Positions 1 through 7,200 are shown, numbered from the stretch's first letter. The stretch is DNA of 10,443 nt from an uncultured Sutterella sp. (GCA_900754475.1 CAAECY010000122.1:1-10443), one strand, 5' to 3'. A program made the numbers and translations. The notes: a model not told the origin generated them from the letters alone.

Positions 1-663
1 AACATGGGCTACATCCAGACGTACCCGATCTGCGACCCGATCTCGGGCGTGATCGAACTCATTGCCGACGCGCGCTTTGACGGCGCCATCATGCTCAACC
101 AGGAAGGCAAGCGCTTCGTCGAAGAACTCGAACGTCGCGACGTCCTTTCCGAAGCCATCCTCGAACAGACGGGCGCCTACTGCTGGGTTCTCTGGAACGA
201 CAAGATCGGTGCGATCTCCAACACCGTCAAGGCTCACCCGACCGAATACGAAGCCTTCACGAAGCAGGGCATCATGAAGACCTGCGACGACCTGAAGTGC
301 ATCGCCGACTTCACGAAGATCCCGTTCGATCAGCTTAAGGCTACGACGGATCGCGTGACCTCGATGGCCGGCAAGGGCAACGACAAGGACTTCAACCACC
401 GCAGCGGCCTCGTCGACATGAGCCAGGGCAAGTACTACGTCATCAAGGCGGTGCCCTCCACCCACCACACGATGGGCGGCGTTCGCATCAACGAACACGC
501 GCAGGCTCTGACGAAGGACGGTCAGGTCATTCCGGGCCTCTGGGCTGCGGGTGAAGTGACGGGTGTCACGCACGGCACGAACCGCCTCGGCGGCAACGCC
601 TACACGGACATCATCGTCTTCGGTCGTATCGCCGGTAAGGCCGCCGCCGAAGCCGCGAAGTAA
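1..663 (+). CDS. Fumarate-reductase/flavocytochrome-c-like FAD-dependent reductase, C-terminal part
   Basis: The frame is open from the window edge, so only the last 220 codons are present; the ATG at 4-6 is internal. The visible part matches the end of the FAD-binding fumarate reductase/flavocytochrome c family (Fcc3, urocanate reductase and relatives), which reduces an activated C=C bond of an unsaturated acid, normally in the periplasm with electrons from c-type haem. Family active-site positions can be seen. The Arg of the RRD motif (codon 136-138) matches the catalytic acid arginine of Fcc3. The His pair of THHTMGG (463-468) and the Arg of GTNRLGGNA (583-585) match the substrate-carboxylate-binding His and Arg. 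The GLWAAGEVTG and GGNA segments are FAD-contacting. The N-terminal FAD dinucleotide motif, signal peptide and any haem domain lie outside the window. The substrate cannot be deduced: fumarate, methacrylate, urocanate or another enoate are all possible. A strong terminator follows about 100 bp downstream, so this is the last gene of its transcript. Confidence 0.9.
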   Translation, partial: NMGYIQTYPICDPISGVIELIADARFDGAIMLNQEGKRFVEELERRDVLSEAILEQTGAYCWVLWNDKIGAISNTVKAHPTEYEAFTKQGIMKTCDDLKCIADFTKIPFDQLKATTDRVTSMAGKGNDKDFNHRSGLVDMSQGKYYVIKAVPSTHHTMGGVRINEHAQALTKDGQVIPGLWAAGEVTGVTHGTNRLGGNAYTDIIVFGRIAGKAAAEAAK

Positions 664-764
664 TCGTCCGACCGTTTGCCTTACTGCAAACGCACGACCT
701 CGAAAGAGAACCGGAAGGGGCGGGAGACGGTTTCCCCCTCCTCCCCCTCTCGGTTAATATTCGG

Positions 765-793
765 GGGGCGGCCGAATCGGCCGCCCCTTTTTT
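765..793 (+). terminator. Rho-independent terminator of the reductase gene
   Basis: A perfect 10-bp GC-rich stem (GGGGCGGCCG at 765-774 with CGGCCGCCCC at 778-787) closes a 3-nt loop and is followed at once by six T residues (788-793). It ends transcription of the flavoprotein gene. It also rules out any upstream start for the TetR gene that would have to read through it. Confidence 0.93.
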
Positions 794-873
794 CATTTCC
801 GCGCCCGACGCGCTTCGTCAACGTACACCCGTACCTCCGACAAGCCGCCGAACGCCCTCCCCCGGAACCCGCC

Positions 874-1491
874 ATGTCGCTCAAAGCTCAGAAAACCAAA
901 GCCGACCTTCTCAAAGCCGCCCGTGCGGTGCTCCTTTCGGGCGGGATCGCGCGCCTCAGCATGGACCGCGTGGCCGAACAGGCGGGGGTGAGCAAGGGCG
1001 CGATCATGTACCACTTTCCCACGAAGCGCGCCCTCCAGGCCGCTTTGATCGAAGACTACGCCGAGCACCTCGATCGGGAACTGCGCCGCCACGAGGCGAA
1101 GTTTGAGGGGCTCCCGGAAGAAACGCTCGTTCCGGGGTTCGTCTCCTGGTTCAAGCAATTCAGCAGCGCCCACCGCGGCTGGGCCTCGGTGGGCGTGCAG
1201 CTCCTTTCGCAGCAGGCGCACGATCCGGAGTTGCTCGAACCCGTGCGCGCCTGGTATGCGCGGCTTTTCGCGCGCATCCTTCGCCTTCCGAAGCGCCGCC
1301 GCAGCCGCATGCTGCTTGTGATCATGGCGCTCGAAGGGTGCTTCTACGCCCACAAATTCGGCGTCGACACGATTCCCGAAGAGACGAAGGAAGAGATTTA
1401 CGCTCTGATGACGGATCTGACGGGAACGAGCGCGGTCGAGCGCAAAAGCGACGACACCGAGAAAGCCGCCTCCGAAAGCGCGGCGAGCTGA
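874..1491 (+). CDS. TetR/AcrR-family transcriptional regulator
   Basis: This 205-residue protein has the usual TetR size and layout. The N-terminal DNA-binding domain spans about residues 8-55. Its helix-turn-helix lies around residues 31-50 and ends in the family signature GVSKGAIMYHFPTKRAL. The helical C-terminal domain (about 60-185) would bind a ligand and form the dimer, and a short charged Ser/Ala-rich tail follows. The ATG at 874 was chosen because it places the TetR domain at the normal distance from the N-terminus. The frame is open further upstream, but that extension crosses the terminator at 765-793. No good Shine-Dalgarno sequence precedes the ATG. The ligand and targets are unknown. 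The gene stands alone between two terminators, so it may regulate itself or distant genes. Its neighbour on the left is on the same strand but is transcriptionally separated, and the helicase on the right is convergent. Confidence 0.9.
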   Translation: MSLKAQKTKADLLKAARAVLLSGGIARLSMDRVAEQAGVSKGAIMYHFPTKRALQAALIEDYAEHLDRELRRHEAKFEGLPEETLVPGFVSWFKQFSSAHRGWASVGVQLLSQQAHDPELLEPVRAWYARLFARILRLPKRRRSRMLLVIMALEGCFYAHKFGVDTIPEETKEEIYALMTDLTGTSAVERKSDDTEKAASESAAS

Positions 1492-1503
1492 TCCGAGCTG
1501 ATC
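1484..1503. repeat. 10-bp tandem duplication across the tetR stop codon
   Basis: CGAGCTGATC occurs twice in direct tandem (1484-1493 and 1494-1503). The first copy supplies the TGA stop of the TetR gene (1489-1491). The second lies wholly outside the coding region. It looks like a recent short slippage or duplication event. Confidence 0.8.
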
Positions 1504-1568
1504 GGCGTGAGACGGTGAACCTACGGTGCGGTTCGTTCCGAAGCCGACCTCCGGCCCGAAGCCCGACG

Positions 1569-1609
1569 AAAAAAGAGCCCGCGCGGTCGAAGCCGTGCGG
1601 GCTTTCCTT
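1569..1609. terminator. Probable bidirectional terminator between tetR and the helicase gene
   Basis: An 11-bp stem with one G-U pair (1576-1586 with 1593-1603) closes a 6-nt loop. On the minus strand the stem is followed by C and then six T residues (plus-strand A run 1569-1574), a good terminator for the convergent helicase transcript. On the plus strand it is followed by a poorer tract, TTTCCTT, which could still end the tetR transcript about 85 nt after its stop. Confidence 0.75.
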
Positions 1610-1839
1610 CTGGATCGGAGAGAGCATCATGGAGAGCGGCGATCCGCCTCTTCTTCCCGTCGCAACGCCCTCTTTCCCGAGATGTCCGGAGCGTCGCCCC
1701 CGCAGAACCGGATCGCCGAATTCATGGTAGCAAACGCTCGCCTCCGCGTGAAGAACCCTCGGTAAACCATATTGTTTCGCACTCCGGGAAAATGTGTGCG
1801 AATGTATACGCCCCGGGGCTTTCGACGTTTCCGGGCATC
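1610..1839. other. Intergenic stretch with no recognised gene
   Basis: These 230 bp lie between the terminator hairpin and the helicase stop codon. They would form a long 3' untranslated region of the helicase transcript if termination is at 1569-1603. I found only very short open frames (for example about 32 codons on the minus strand) with no ribosome-binding site, and no tRNA or recognisable structured RNA. A 7-bp inverted repeat, TTCGCAC (1776-1782) with GTGCGAA (1796-1802), lies just after the helicase stop but has no T tract. Confidence 0.5.
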
Positions 1840-4800
1840 TCAACCGGGCTCCGAATGCTCGGGCGGCACGTCGTCGGGACCGAAATCGGGAGCGCTTTCG
1901 GGATCGCTCTCCAAGTCGATCGGCGGCGCGGGCGGCAGATCGGGTTCGGGTAACGGCGCATTCGTGTCCGCGTACGCGTCGAACAAATCCGCTTCGCGCA
2001 CCGCTTCCTCCGCCTTGCGGGCGGATTTGTCGAAAACCGTCACATCGACGGGTTCGGTCGTTTCGCGCTTCAAATGTTCGCTCACGAGTCGGAAGACGGG
2101 CTCCGCCGTCCACTCCTCGTAGTTCCCGATCACGACGAGGTCGCGCCGCGCGCGCGTCACCGCCACGTTGATGAGATTGACGGGCGAGGCAGCCCAACGG
2201 CGCTGGCGCTTCCCCGCTTCGCCCGGGGTGCTCCCGAGAACGAGAAAGACGATGTCGGCTTCCTGACCCTGGAAGGCGTGCACGGTGTCGGCGCGAACGA
2301 CAATCGAACGCAACCGAAGGCTTCGGACGATCGACGCGGCCGCATCCGCCACGCTTCGGAAAGGCGAAAGGACGAAGACCGACGCATGCCGGAACCGACG
2401 GTCGCTTTCCAACGCCCTCAATTCGCGGCTCATCCATTCGAGCTCTTCCCCGACGATCTTCGGGTCGCGCTTCGCGATGAACCCCGTTTCGTGGGTATTG
2501 GAAGTCGTCGAGGCTTCGCCCGCGTCCGCTCCGGCGGCATGGACGGGAGCCTCAGCGTTCTTTGCGGCCGGAGGCGTCCGCGGCACGACGTCGATCCAGA
2601 GCGAGAGCTGCGGGCGCCCGTCGTCCGTGCGCGGCGTCATCTGCACCATCTGGTTGGCGTACGAGATGACGTTCGAAATTTCGAACATGGGCGAACCGCA
2701 ACGACGGTGCGTGCGAAGGGGCAACCCCGTCCAGACTTCGTCCTGCGTTTCCGCGTCGCGAATGGCGGCCCCCACGGTCATCGTGCGGTCGACGAGGGAC
2801 TGCAGGGACGAACGCAGCGGCCCCCAGAAGGGCGCCACCGCCCTGCCTCGCGCAAGTCGCTCGCGCAGGTACTCGACCAAGGGCTCCGGCATCGTCACGA
2901 CCGGCATCAGCTGACGGGGGTCGCCGAGGACAACCGCGCGCTTCGAGCGGGCAAGAAGCCCCGCGGCCGCCGAGGCCGTCGCCTGACTCGCTTCGTCGAT
3001 GAAGAGCCACCCGATTTCTTCGCGGCGCACGCCGCTGAAAAGGCGTTCGGCGCTCGCCAGGGTCGTCGAGACGACGGGAACGGCAAGCGACAGAATCCGA
3101 AAGAGGTCGATCACGTCCCCGGATCGGAAGTTCGCCTGACCGCTTCTCAACCACCGCCCCACCATCGTGAAGTTGGTCGCGAAGGCGTCGGCCTGCGCGA
3201 CGAGCAACGCCGCGTGGAGCGAAAGGGCCGCCAAGAACAATTCCGAGCGATCCCGCTCGAACGCTTCGTCGACCCAGAGGCTCGTCTTGTGTTGCGAGGG
3301 GTCGTCTTCGAAGGACCGCGTAAAAAGCGACGGTTTCATGGACGAGGCCGCGTAGCGCTCAATGCGCTTTACGACCCGCTCGCGAATCGCGAGGAACTGA
3401 TCGCGCGCGCGAATCCAGTTTTCTTCCGGGGACGTGTCCGTAAAGCTCAGGTAGCGCGCTTCTTCGAGAAGCTGCGCGGGCAAGGACGCGTCGTACATCG
3501 GGGATGCGTCGCCCTTCGAGGCGTTCGAGCCGTTCGCTGCACTCGAAGAGTTTGCAGTGTTGGCATGGTTGGCGGCATTGGGCGCCATCGGATTGCGCCC
3601 GTCCGCCGCCACCGTTTCCGGGGCGGGCTTCGCTGTCATGAGGACGTCGAGCGCAAAGCGCTTGCAGTTCGCCCTCCGACCGAGCGTGGCGGAGACAAGA
3701 CCCCAGACGCTCTTTTCGAGCGCCCCTGCTGCGGCCGACGTCGGATCCACTCCGGCTCGCGCCGTGCGGTTCCCGCCCGGGACCGTGCCTCCGTTCAGGA
3801 ATTCGAGCCCCCGCAGCATCTTCAAGGCCGTATCGCGCCAGTAGCCGAAAGGGGCGCTCTTCGTTTCGCGACCCGTCCGGGGGTCGACCTTGCGGCGCGA
3901 GAGCGAGAAGCTTCGCGGGAGCGTGTCGGTGATGTTGCGAATGGCCGCGTTGTTGTTCGAAGCGACGACGATCGTAAAGGGCGCGGTCAGGTCCGAGCGC
4001 ACGGGGCGGATGTCGAGCGTCCCGCCGTTCGTTTCGACCGTAACGGATCGGGTGGTGTCGAAGACGTCCGCCGAATGTTCGAGTTCGGAGAGTGCCTCGG
4101 CGCGCGCCACGACGATGTCGGCGATGACGTCGCGCAAGAGCCAGCTCTTCCCCGTGCCAGGAGGACCGTTGAGCGAGACGAGCGACGGGTGGGCATTCTC
4201 GGTAGCGGAAACCGACGCGGAAGCGCCCTCTTCGCCCTTTGACTTCTCGAATTCGGTGCCGCGTCCGAGCGGGGCGCAGACAATGTTGACCGCTGCCTGC
4301 TGCGCGGCGTAGAGGTGGTGCGACGCGTCGCTCGGCCACCGCCCGAGGGGGAAGCGCTCCGGATTGAGCGCGGCCTTCACGGCGGCGGGTTCGCGCAGGA
4401 TGTCGTGGCGCTCCTCCGGGCGGCTTGCCCGACCGAGGAGCGTCTCCAAGGGTTTCCCGAGCGGCTCGCCCGCTTCCGCCAAGCGCAAGAGGCGGCGCAA
4501 ATCCCCGAGGTAGAAGCTCCCGAGGCATTCGCCGTCCTCGGACGAGGGCTCCCACCGGGCGTCGTATTTCGTCACGCGCACGGCGCAGTCGAAGACTTCG
4601 CCCCAGCCGATCCACGAGGCAATGCGGCTTGAGACGTATTCGATGAAGTCGGCGCTCGCGCGCTTTGCCTCTTCCTGCGGGTCCGCGATCGTCACGACCC
4701 CGTCGCGATCGATCGTACGTTTGTAGCCCGGGTGCGACGAATCCGTCCCGAGCGTCTTTCGGGCGTATTCCAGAAAATGCTGCGCGTAAAAGCCGTTGCG

Positions 4801-6540
4801 AAGAGACGCGTCTTCGATCGTGAAGGGAACGGCAAAGAAGTCCTTCGGGACGCGTTCGCCCCGACGACGGAGTTCCGCCGCTCCGCGCTTTTTCCGAACC
4901 GCAAGGCTCAGGGCCGAGACGATGTCGGAGAGCCGGAAGCTGTCGGGAACGAGCTTTCCCCAGGGGTTGAGCTCGAAGCACGCGAGAAAAGCCGTTCCTC
5001 GAATGTTCGAGGCTTCGGCAAGGACGGGCTCCAGTCCCGGATTTTCAGCGAGCACCCCACGGCGCGCCGCGCCCGGCTCGTAGAGGGCGTCCTCCGCAGG
5101 ACGGCTCGATCCGAGCGGCACTTCGAGAACCCGCAAGACGTGCGAAAAGAGCGTGCGCAAGGGAATGATCCCCAGGTACACCCGGAAATACGGCACCGCC
5201 CCGCGCAGCTCTTCGCGCTTCAGGGCTTTCGTGTCGATCTGAACGGTGCCCTCGGGCCAGAATTCGCCCTCCCAGAAGGCGCGCGCTTCAACGCTCCGAA
5301 CGTCGCTCGCCCCGGGGCGCCACCGACAGACGGCGGAGCGCTCGGTCGAGATTTCCGAAAACCCCGGCGGCGAAAAGAGTTCGAGGGCGGACCAAAAGCG
5401 CAGAACCTCGGCCCGGTGCTCTTCTTCCTTCGTAAGCGGCCGCGGCGCGGCTTCGGTCGGGTCCGCGGGAGGTACGCCTCCCCCGAGCCGAGGGCTCGAA
5501 GGCATGGCGTTCGACGACGACGCATGCGCGGAATCGGAGTCGGGCTTTTTCGCGAAGACCTTGGAGGGAGCCTCCGTGGGGTCCTCATAGGGGACCGTTC
5601 GGGACTGCGTGGGCTGCCTGGGCTGCGCTTGGGGCTTCGCTTTCGTATCCGTTCCCGGGACTGCCGCACGAGCGGGTGCGTGCACCTTCTCGGGGGCATT
5701 CTCGGGCGCATGCTTGTGCGTCGGAGCGTGCGATCGGACGTGCGCCTTGACGGGGGCTTCCGTATGTTGCGTAGGTTTCGCAGTCGGTGCTTTCGCTTCG
5801 GCAGCCTTCGGGCCCTGCGCAACGGCCGCCGGGATTGCGGCGGTAGCGGCCTCGGCTGCGGCACCCGCTTGCGTCGGACTCTCCATCCAGGGAGCAGTAT
5901 GTTCGACGGGGGCGGCATGTTCGGCCGGGTCGTAACGCACGCCCGAGGCGGGGCGCTTCGACGTGCGGCTCGACGTATCGGACGACGCATGAGGACGCAA
6001 CGCGGAAGGGCGCGAAGCGCCGAGCGGCGCGTACACGGCCCAGACCGCGTCTTCGAGCGGATCGTCGATGTCGTGAACGTCAAGGGACGCAACGAGCGGA
6101 TCGGGCGACGGGCGGGATGCGGAGGACTTGGAGGGCTTGTTGGGCTTGGAGGTCTTCGGGCCGTCGAGGTCCGCCGCCGAAAAGAGCCCGCCCGTCTGCG
6201 GCGTGCTCGGCGGGATTTCCAGGGGACCGAACCCCTCCTCCCCTTCAATGGCAACCCACGGAGGAACGTCCGAGGCGTTCCCGGAAGCAGGCTTGTCGGG
6301 CGTCACCGACGCGCGTCGGGGCGATTCGGACTGCGGCGCGGCGGGCTTTGCTACGTGTTTTGCGGCGTGTTTTGCAGCGGGCAAAGCGGAAGACTTCGCG
6401 GTCGTCGAGGAAGCCGTCGGAGCCTGCGAAGGATTCGAAGGAGTCGAAGGAGTCGAGGAGGCCGGCGCCTGCGGAGCCGCGTTCTCGTCGTCAAGCCACG
6501 GGGGAATTCCCGCCGATCCGTACTTCTTTCCACCCGCCAT
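1840..6540 (-). CDS. Large superfamily I (UPF1/DNA2-like) helicase with long disordered N-terminus
   Basis: This 1566-residue protein is an ATP-dependent nucleic-acid helicase or translocase. The SF1 motifs are complete and in order: a Q-motif-like AAQQAAVN just before the core; Walker A GPPGTGKS (792-799, K798); motif Ia with NNN (862-864); Walker B DEASQ (D1182, E1183); motif III GDPRQL (from 1206); motif IV RRCGSP (about 1279-1284); motif V TVHAFQGQEAD (Q1424, E1427); and motif VI VAVTRAR (R1463, R1465). An ordered domain of unknown function precedes the motor (about 370-780). Residues 1-365 are rich in Pro, Ala, Ser, Thr, Lys and His and should be disordered. Residues about 978-1016 and 1316-1355 are low-complexity inserts in the motor, and the last ~45 residues are acidic and Pro-rich. 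There is no nuclease motif or signal peptide, so it is cytoplasmic. The ATG at 6540 was chosen over an in-frame GTG five codons upstream. The preceding macro-domain gene may be in the same operon. DNA versus RNA as substrate cannot be told. Confidence 0.88.
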   Translation of the reverse strand: MAGGKKYGSAGIPPWLDDENAAPQAPASSTPSTPSNPSQAPTASSTTAKSSALPAAKHAAKHVAKPAAPQSESPRRASVTPDKPASGNASDVPPWVAIEGEEGFGPLEIPPSTPQTGGLFSAADLDGPKTSKPNKPSKSSASRPSPDPLVASLDVHDIDDPLEDAVWAVYAPLGASRPSALRPHASSDTSSRTSKRPASGVRYDPAEHAAPVEHTAPWMESPTQAGAAAEAATAAIPAAVAQGPKAAEAKAPTAKPTQHTEAPVKAHVRSHAPTHKHAPENAPEKVHAPARAAVPGTDTKAKPQAQPRQPTQSRTVPYEDPTEAPSKVFAKKPDSDSAHASSSNAMPSSPRLGGGVPPADPTEAAPRPLTKEEEHRAEVLRFWSALELFSPPGFSEISTERSAVCRWRPGASDVRSVEARAFWEGEFWPEGTVQIDTKALKREELRGAVPYFRVYLGIIPLRTLFSHVLRVLEVPLGSSRPAEDALYEPGAARRGVLAENPGLEPVLAEASNIRGTAFLACFELNPWGKLVPDSFRLSDIVSALSLAVRKKRGAAELRRRGERVPKDFFAVPFTIEDASLRNGFYAQHFLEYARKTLGTDSSHPGYKRTIDRDGVVTIADPQEEAKRASADFIEYVSSRIASWIGWGEVFDCAVRVTKYDARWEPSSEDGECLGSFYLGDLRRLLRLAEAGEPLGKPLETLLGRASRPEERHDILREPAAVKAALNPERFPLGRWPSDASHHLYAAQQAAVNIVCAPLGRGTEFEKSKGEEGASASVSATENAHPSLVSLNGPPGTGKSWLLRDVIADIVVARAEALSELEHSADVFDTTRSVTVETNGGTLDIRPVRSDLTAPFTIVVASNNNAAIRNITDTLPRSFSLSRRKVDPRTGRETKSAPFGYWRDTALKMLRGLEFLNGGTVPGGNRTARAGVDPTSAAAGALEKSVWGLVSATLGRRANCKRFALDVLMTAKPAPETVAADGRNPMAPNAANHANTANSSSAANGSNASKGDASPMYDASLPAQLLEEARYLSFTDTSPEENWIRARDQFLAIRERVVKRIERYAASSMKPSLFTRSFEDDPSQHKTSLWVDEAFERDRSELFLAALSLHAALLVAQADAFATNFTMVGRWLRSGQANFRSGDVIDLFRILSLAVPVVSTTLASAERLFSGVRREEIGWLFIDEASQATASAAAGLLARSKRAVVLGDPRQLMPVVTMPEPLVEYLRERLARGRAVAPFWGPLRSSLQSLVDRTMTVGAAIRDAETQDEVWTGLPLRTHRRCGSPMFEISNVISYANQMVQMTPRTDDGRPQLSLWIDVVPRTPPAAKNAEAPVHAAGADAGEASTTSNTHETGFIAKRDPKIVGEELEWMSRELRALESDRRFRHASVFVLSPFRSVADAAASIVRSLRLRSIVVRADTVHAFQGQEADIVFLVLGSTPGEAGKRQRRWAASPVNLINVAVTRARRDLVVIGNYEEWTAEPVFRLVSEHLKRETTEPVDVTVFDKSARKAEEAVREADLFDAYADTNAPLPEPDLPPAPPIDLESDPESAPDFGPDDVPPEHSEPG
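6354..6377. repeat. 12-bp tandem repeat in the helicase N-terminal coding region
   Basis: CGTGTTTTGCGG (6354-6365) is followed directly by CGTGTTTTGCAG (6366-6377), differing in one base. On the minus strand it encodes a four-residue AAKH/AAKP-like repeat (residues about 55-66), similar in composition to histone-H1-like Lys/Ala/Pro tails. The unit is a multiple of three, so copy-number change keeps the frame. Confidence 0.7.
6431..6457. repeat. 9-bp tandem repeat in the helicase N-terminal coding region
   Basis: There are three adjacent near-identical 9-mers: GGATTCGAA (6431-6439), GGAGTCGAA (6440-6448) and GGAGTCGAG (6449-6457). They encode a Ser-Thr/Asn-Pro repeat around residues 28-38 of the helicase tail. 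Slippage here would add or remove three residues without a frameshift. Confidence 0.7.
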
Positions 6541-6578
6541 GAATCCGCTCTGCACTCAAAATCTTGTTCGATGCGATC

Positions 6579-6604
6579 GGTCGAACGCCTTCCGGCATTC
6601 GACC
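6579..6604 (-). promoter_or_regulatory. Strong leader hairpin upstream of the helicase start
   Basis: On the minus strand GGTCGAATGCC pairs with GGCGTTCGACC to give an 11-bp stem (one G-U pair) closed by a GGAA tetraloop of the GNRA class. It lies 38 nt before the helicase ATG in the 135-bp gap after the macro gene. No T tract follows, so it is not an obvious terminator. A downstream TCGAAC (6566-6571) can pair instead with the 3' arm of the stem, giving a weaker alternative fold. Possible roles are an mRNA processing or stability element, a translation control element, or an operator. Confidence 0.55.
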
Positions 6605-6615
6605 CCAACGGACAA

Positions 6616-6621
6616 ATTTTA
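6616..6621 (-). promoter_or_regulatory. Possible -10 box of a helicase promoter
   Basis: TAAAAT on the minus strand matches five of six bases of the sigma-70 -10 consensus and would start transcription just upstream of the leader hairpin. No acceptable -35 box was found 16-18 nt further upstream, so this is weak. Co-transcription from the macro gene is the alternative. Confidence 0.25.
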
Positions 6622-6675
6622 TCGGATCGAAAGCCCTGCGACTTTCGGGAAAAGGTCGGGGAGCCGCACGCGTCC

Positions 6676-7200
6676 TCAGTCGAGCCCTTCGACGGAAAAC
6701 GGAAGCTCCTTCGGCCATGCGACCTCGTAGGCCTTCAAATCGATTTCGCGCGCGATGACGAATTTGACGTCGCCCGCAAACGGATGGGCGCGCACGGTCT
6801 CAACCGCAATGCGTGCCGCAAGATCGTTCGGGAACGCATAGACACCCGTGCTGATGCAGGGAAACGCCACACTTGCGAGCTTTGCTTCCGTCGCAAGATC
6901 GAGCGCTCGTCGGTAGCACGAGGCCAAACGCGCCTCTTCTTCCCAGTCGCCCCCGCGCCATACGGGACCCGCGGCGTGGATCACGAAGCGCGCCGGAAGC
7001 TCGAACCCCGGCGTCATCACGCACTCGCCGTACTCGATGGGCCCGAGCGTTTCGCAGAGTGCGCGAAGTTTCGGGCCCGCCGCACGATGGATGGCGCCGC
7101 CGACGCCCCCGGCGGAGAGGAGCGTACGGTTGGCGGCGCTCACCACGGCGTCGACGGGAAGCGTCGTGATGTCGGCAACAATGAGGTGCAGGTTCGGCAT
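6676..7200 (-). CDS. Macro-domain protein (YmdB/MacroD-like)
   Basis: This 174-residue single macro domain is almost the same length as E. coli YmdB (177). Macro domains bind ADP-ribose, and the MacroD class removes acetyl groups from O-acetyl-ADP-ribose or mono-ADP-ribose from acidic residues. Family landmarks are present: the ADIT strand (residues 9-12, adenine-contacting Asp10), SAAN (21-24, catalytic Asn24), the GGVGGAIHRAAG loop (31-42), HAAGPVWRGG, and the CISTGVYAFP phosphate-binding loop. The usual GGVDGAIH aspartate (Asp35 in YmdB) is Gly34 here, so deacetylase or hydrolase activity may be weakened or altered. The ATG at 7200 was chosen because it puts the ADIT strand at the normal position. 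No strong Shine-Dalgarno sequence is visible, and a GTG 25 codons upstream adds only non-family residues. It lies 135 bp upstream of the helicase on the same strand and is insulated from assT by a terminator. It is cytoplasmic. Confidence 0.9.
   Translation of the reverse strand: MPNLHLIVADITTLPVDAVVSAANRTLLSAGGVGGAIHRAAGPKLRALCETLGPIEYGECVMTPGFELPARFVIHAAGPVWRGGDWEEEARLASCYRRALDLATEAKLASVAFPCISTGVYAFPNDLAARIAVETVRAHPFAGDVKFVIAREIDLKAYEVAWPKELPFSVEGLD

Noticed and set aside
676..873. N-terminal extension of the TetR protein by 66 residues
   Set aside because: It would read through the terminator at 765-793 and adds Arg/Pro-rich sequence foreign to TetR proteins.
1640..1735. 32-codon minus-strand small protein in the tetR-helicase gap
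   Set aside because: It has no ribosome-binding site, no hydrophobic segment and no recognisable sequence, and it is typical of chance frames in this composition.
1776..1802. 7-bp inverted repeat after the helicase stop as its terminator
   Set aside because: The stem is short with a 13-nt loop and no T tract on either strand. The hairpin at 1576-1603 is a much better terminator.
2074..4242. 722-codon plus-strand open frame opposite the helicase motor
   Set aside because: It lies antisense to the helicase motifs, has Arg-rich composition and no recognisable domain, and has no ribosome-binding site.
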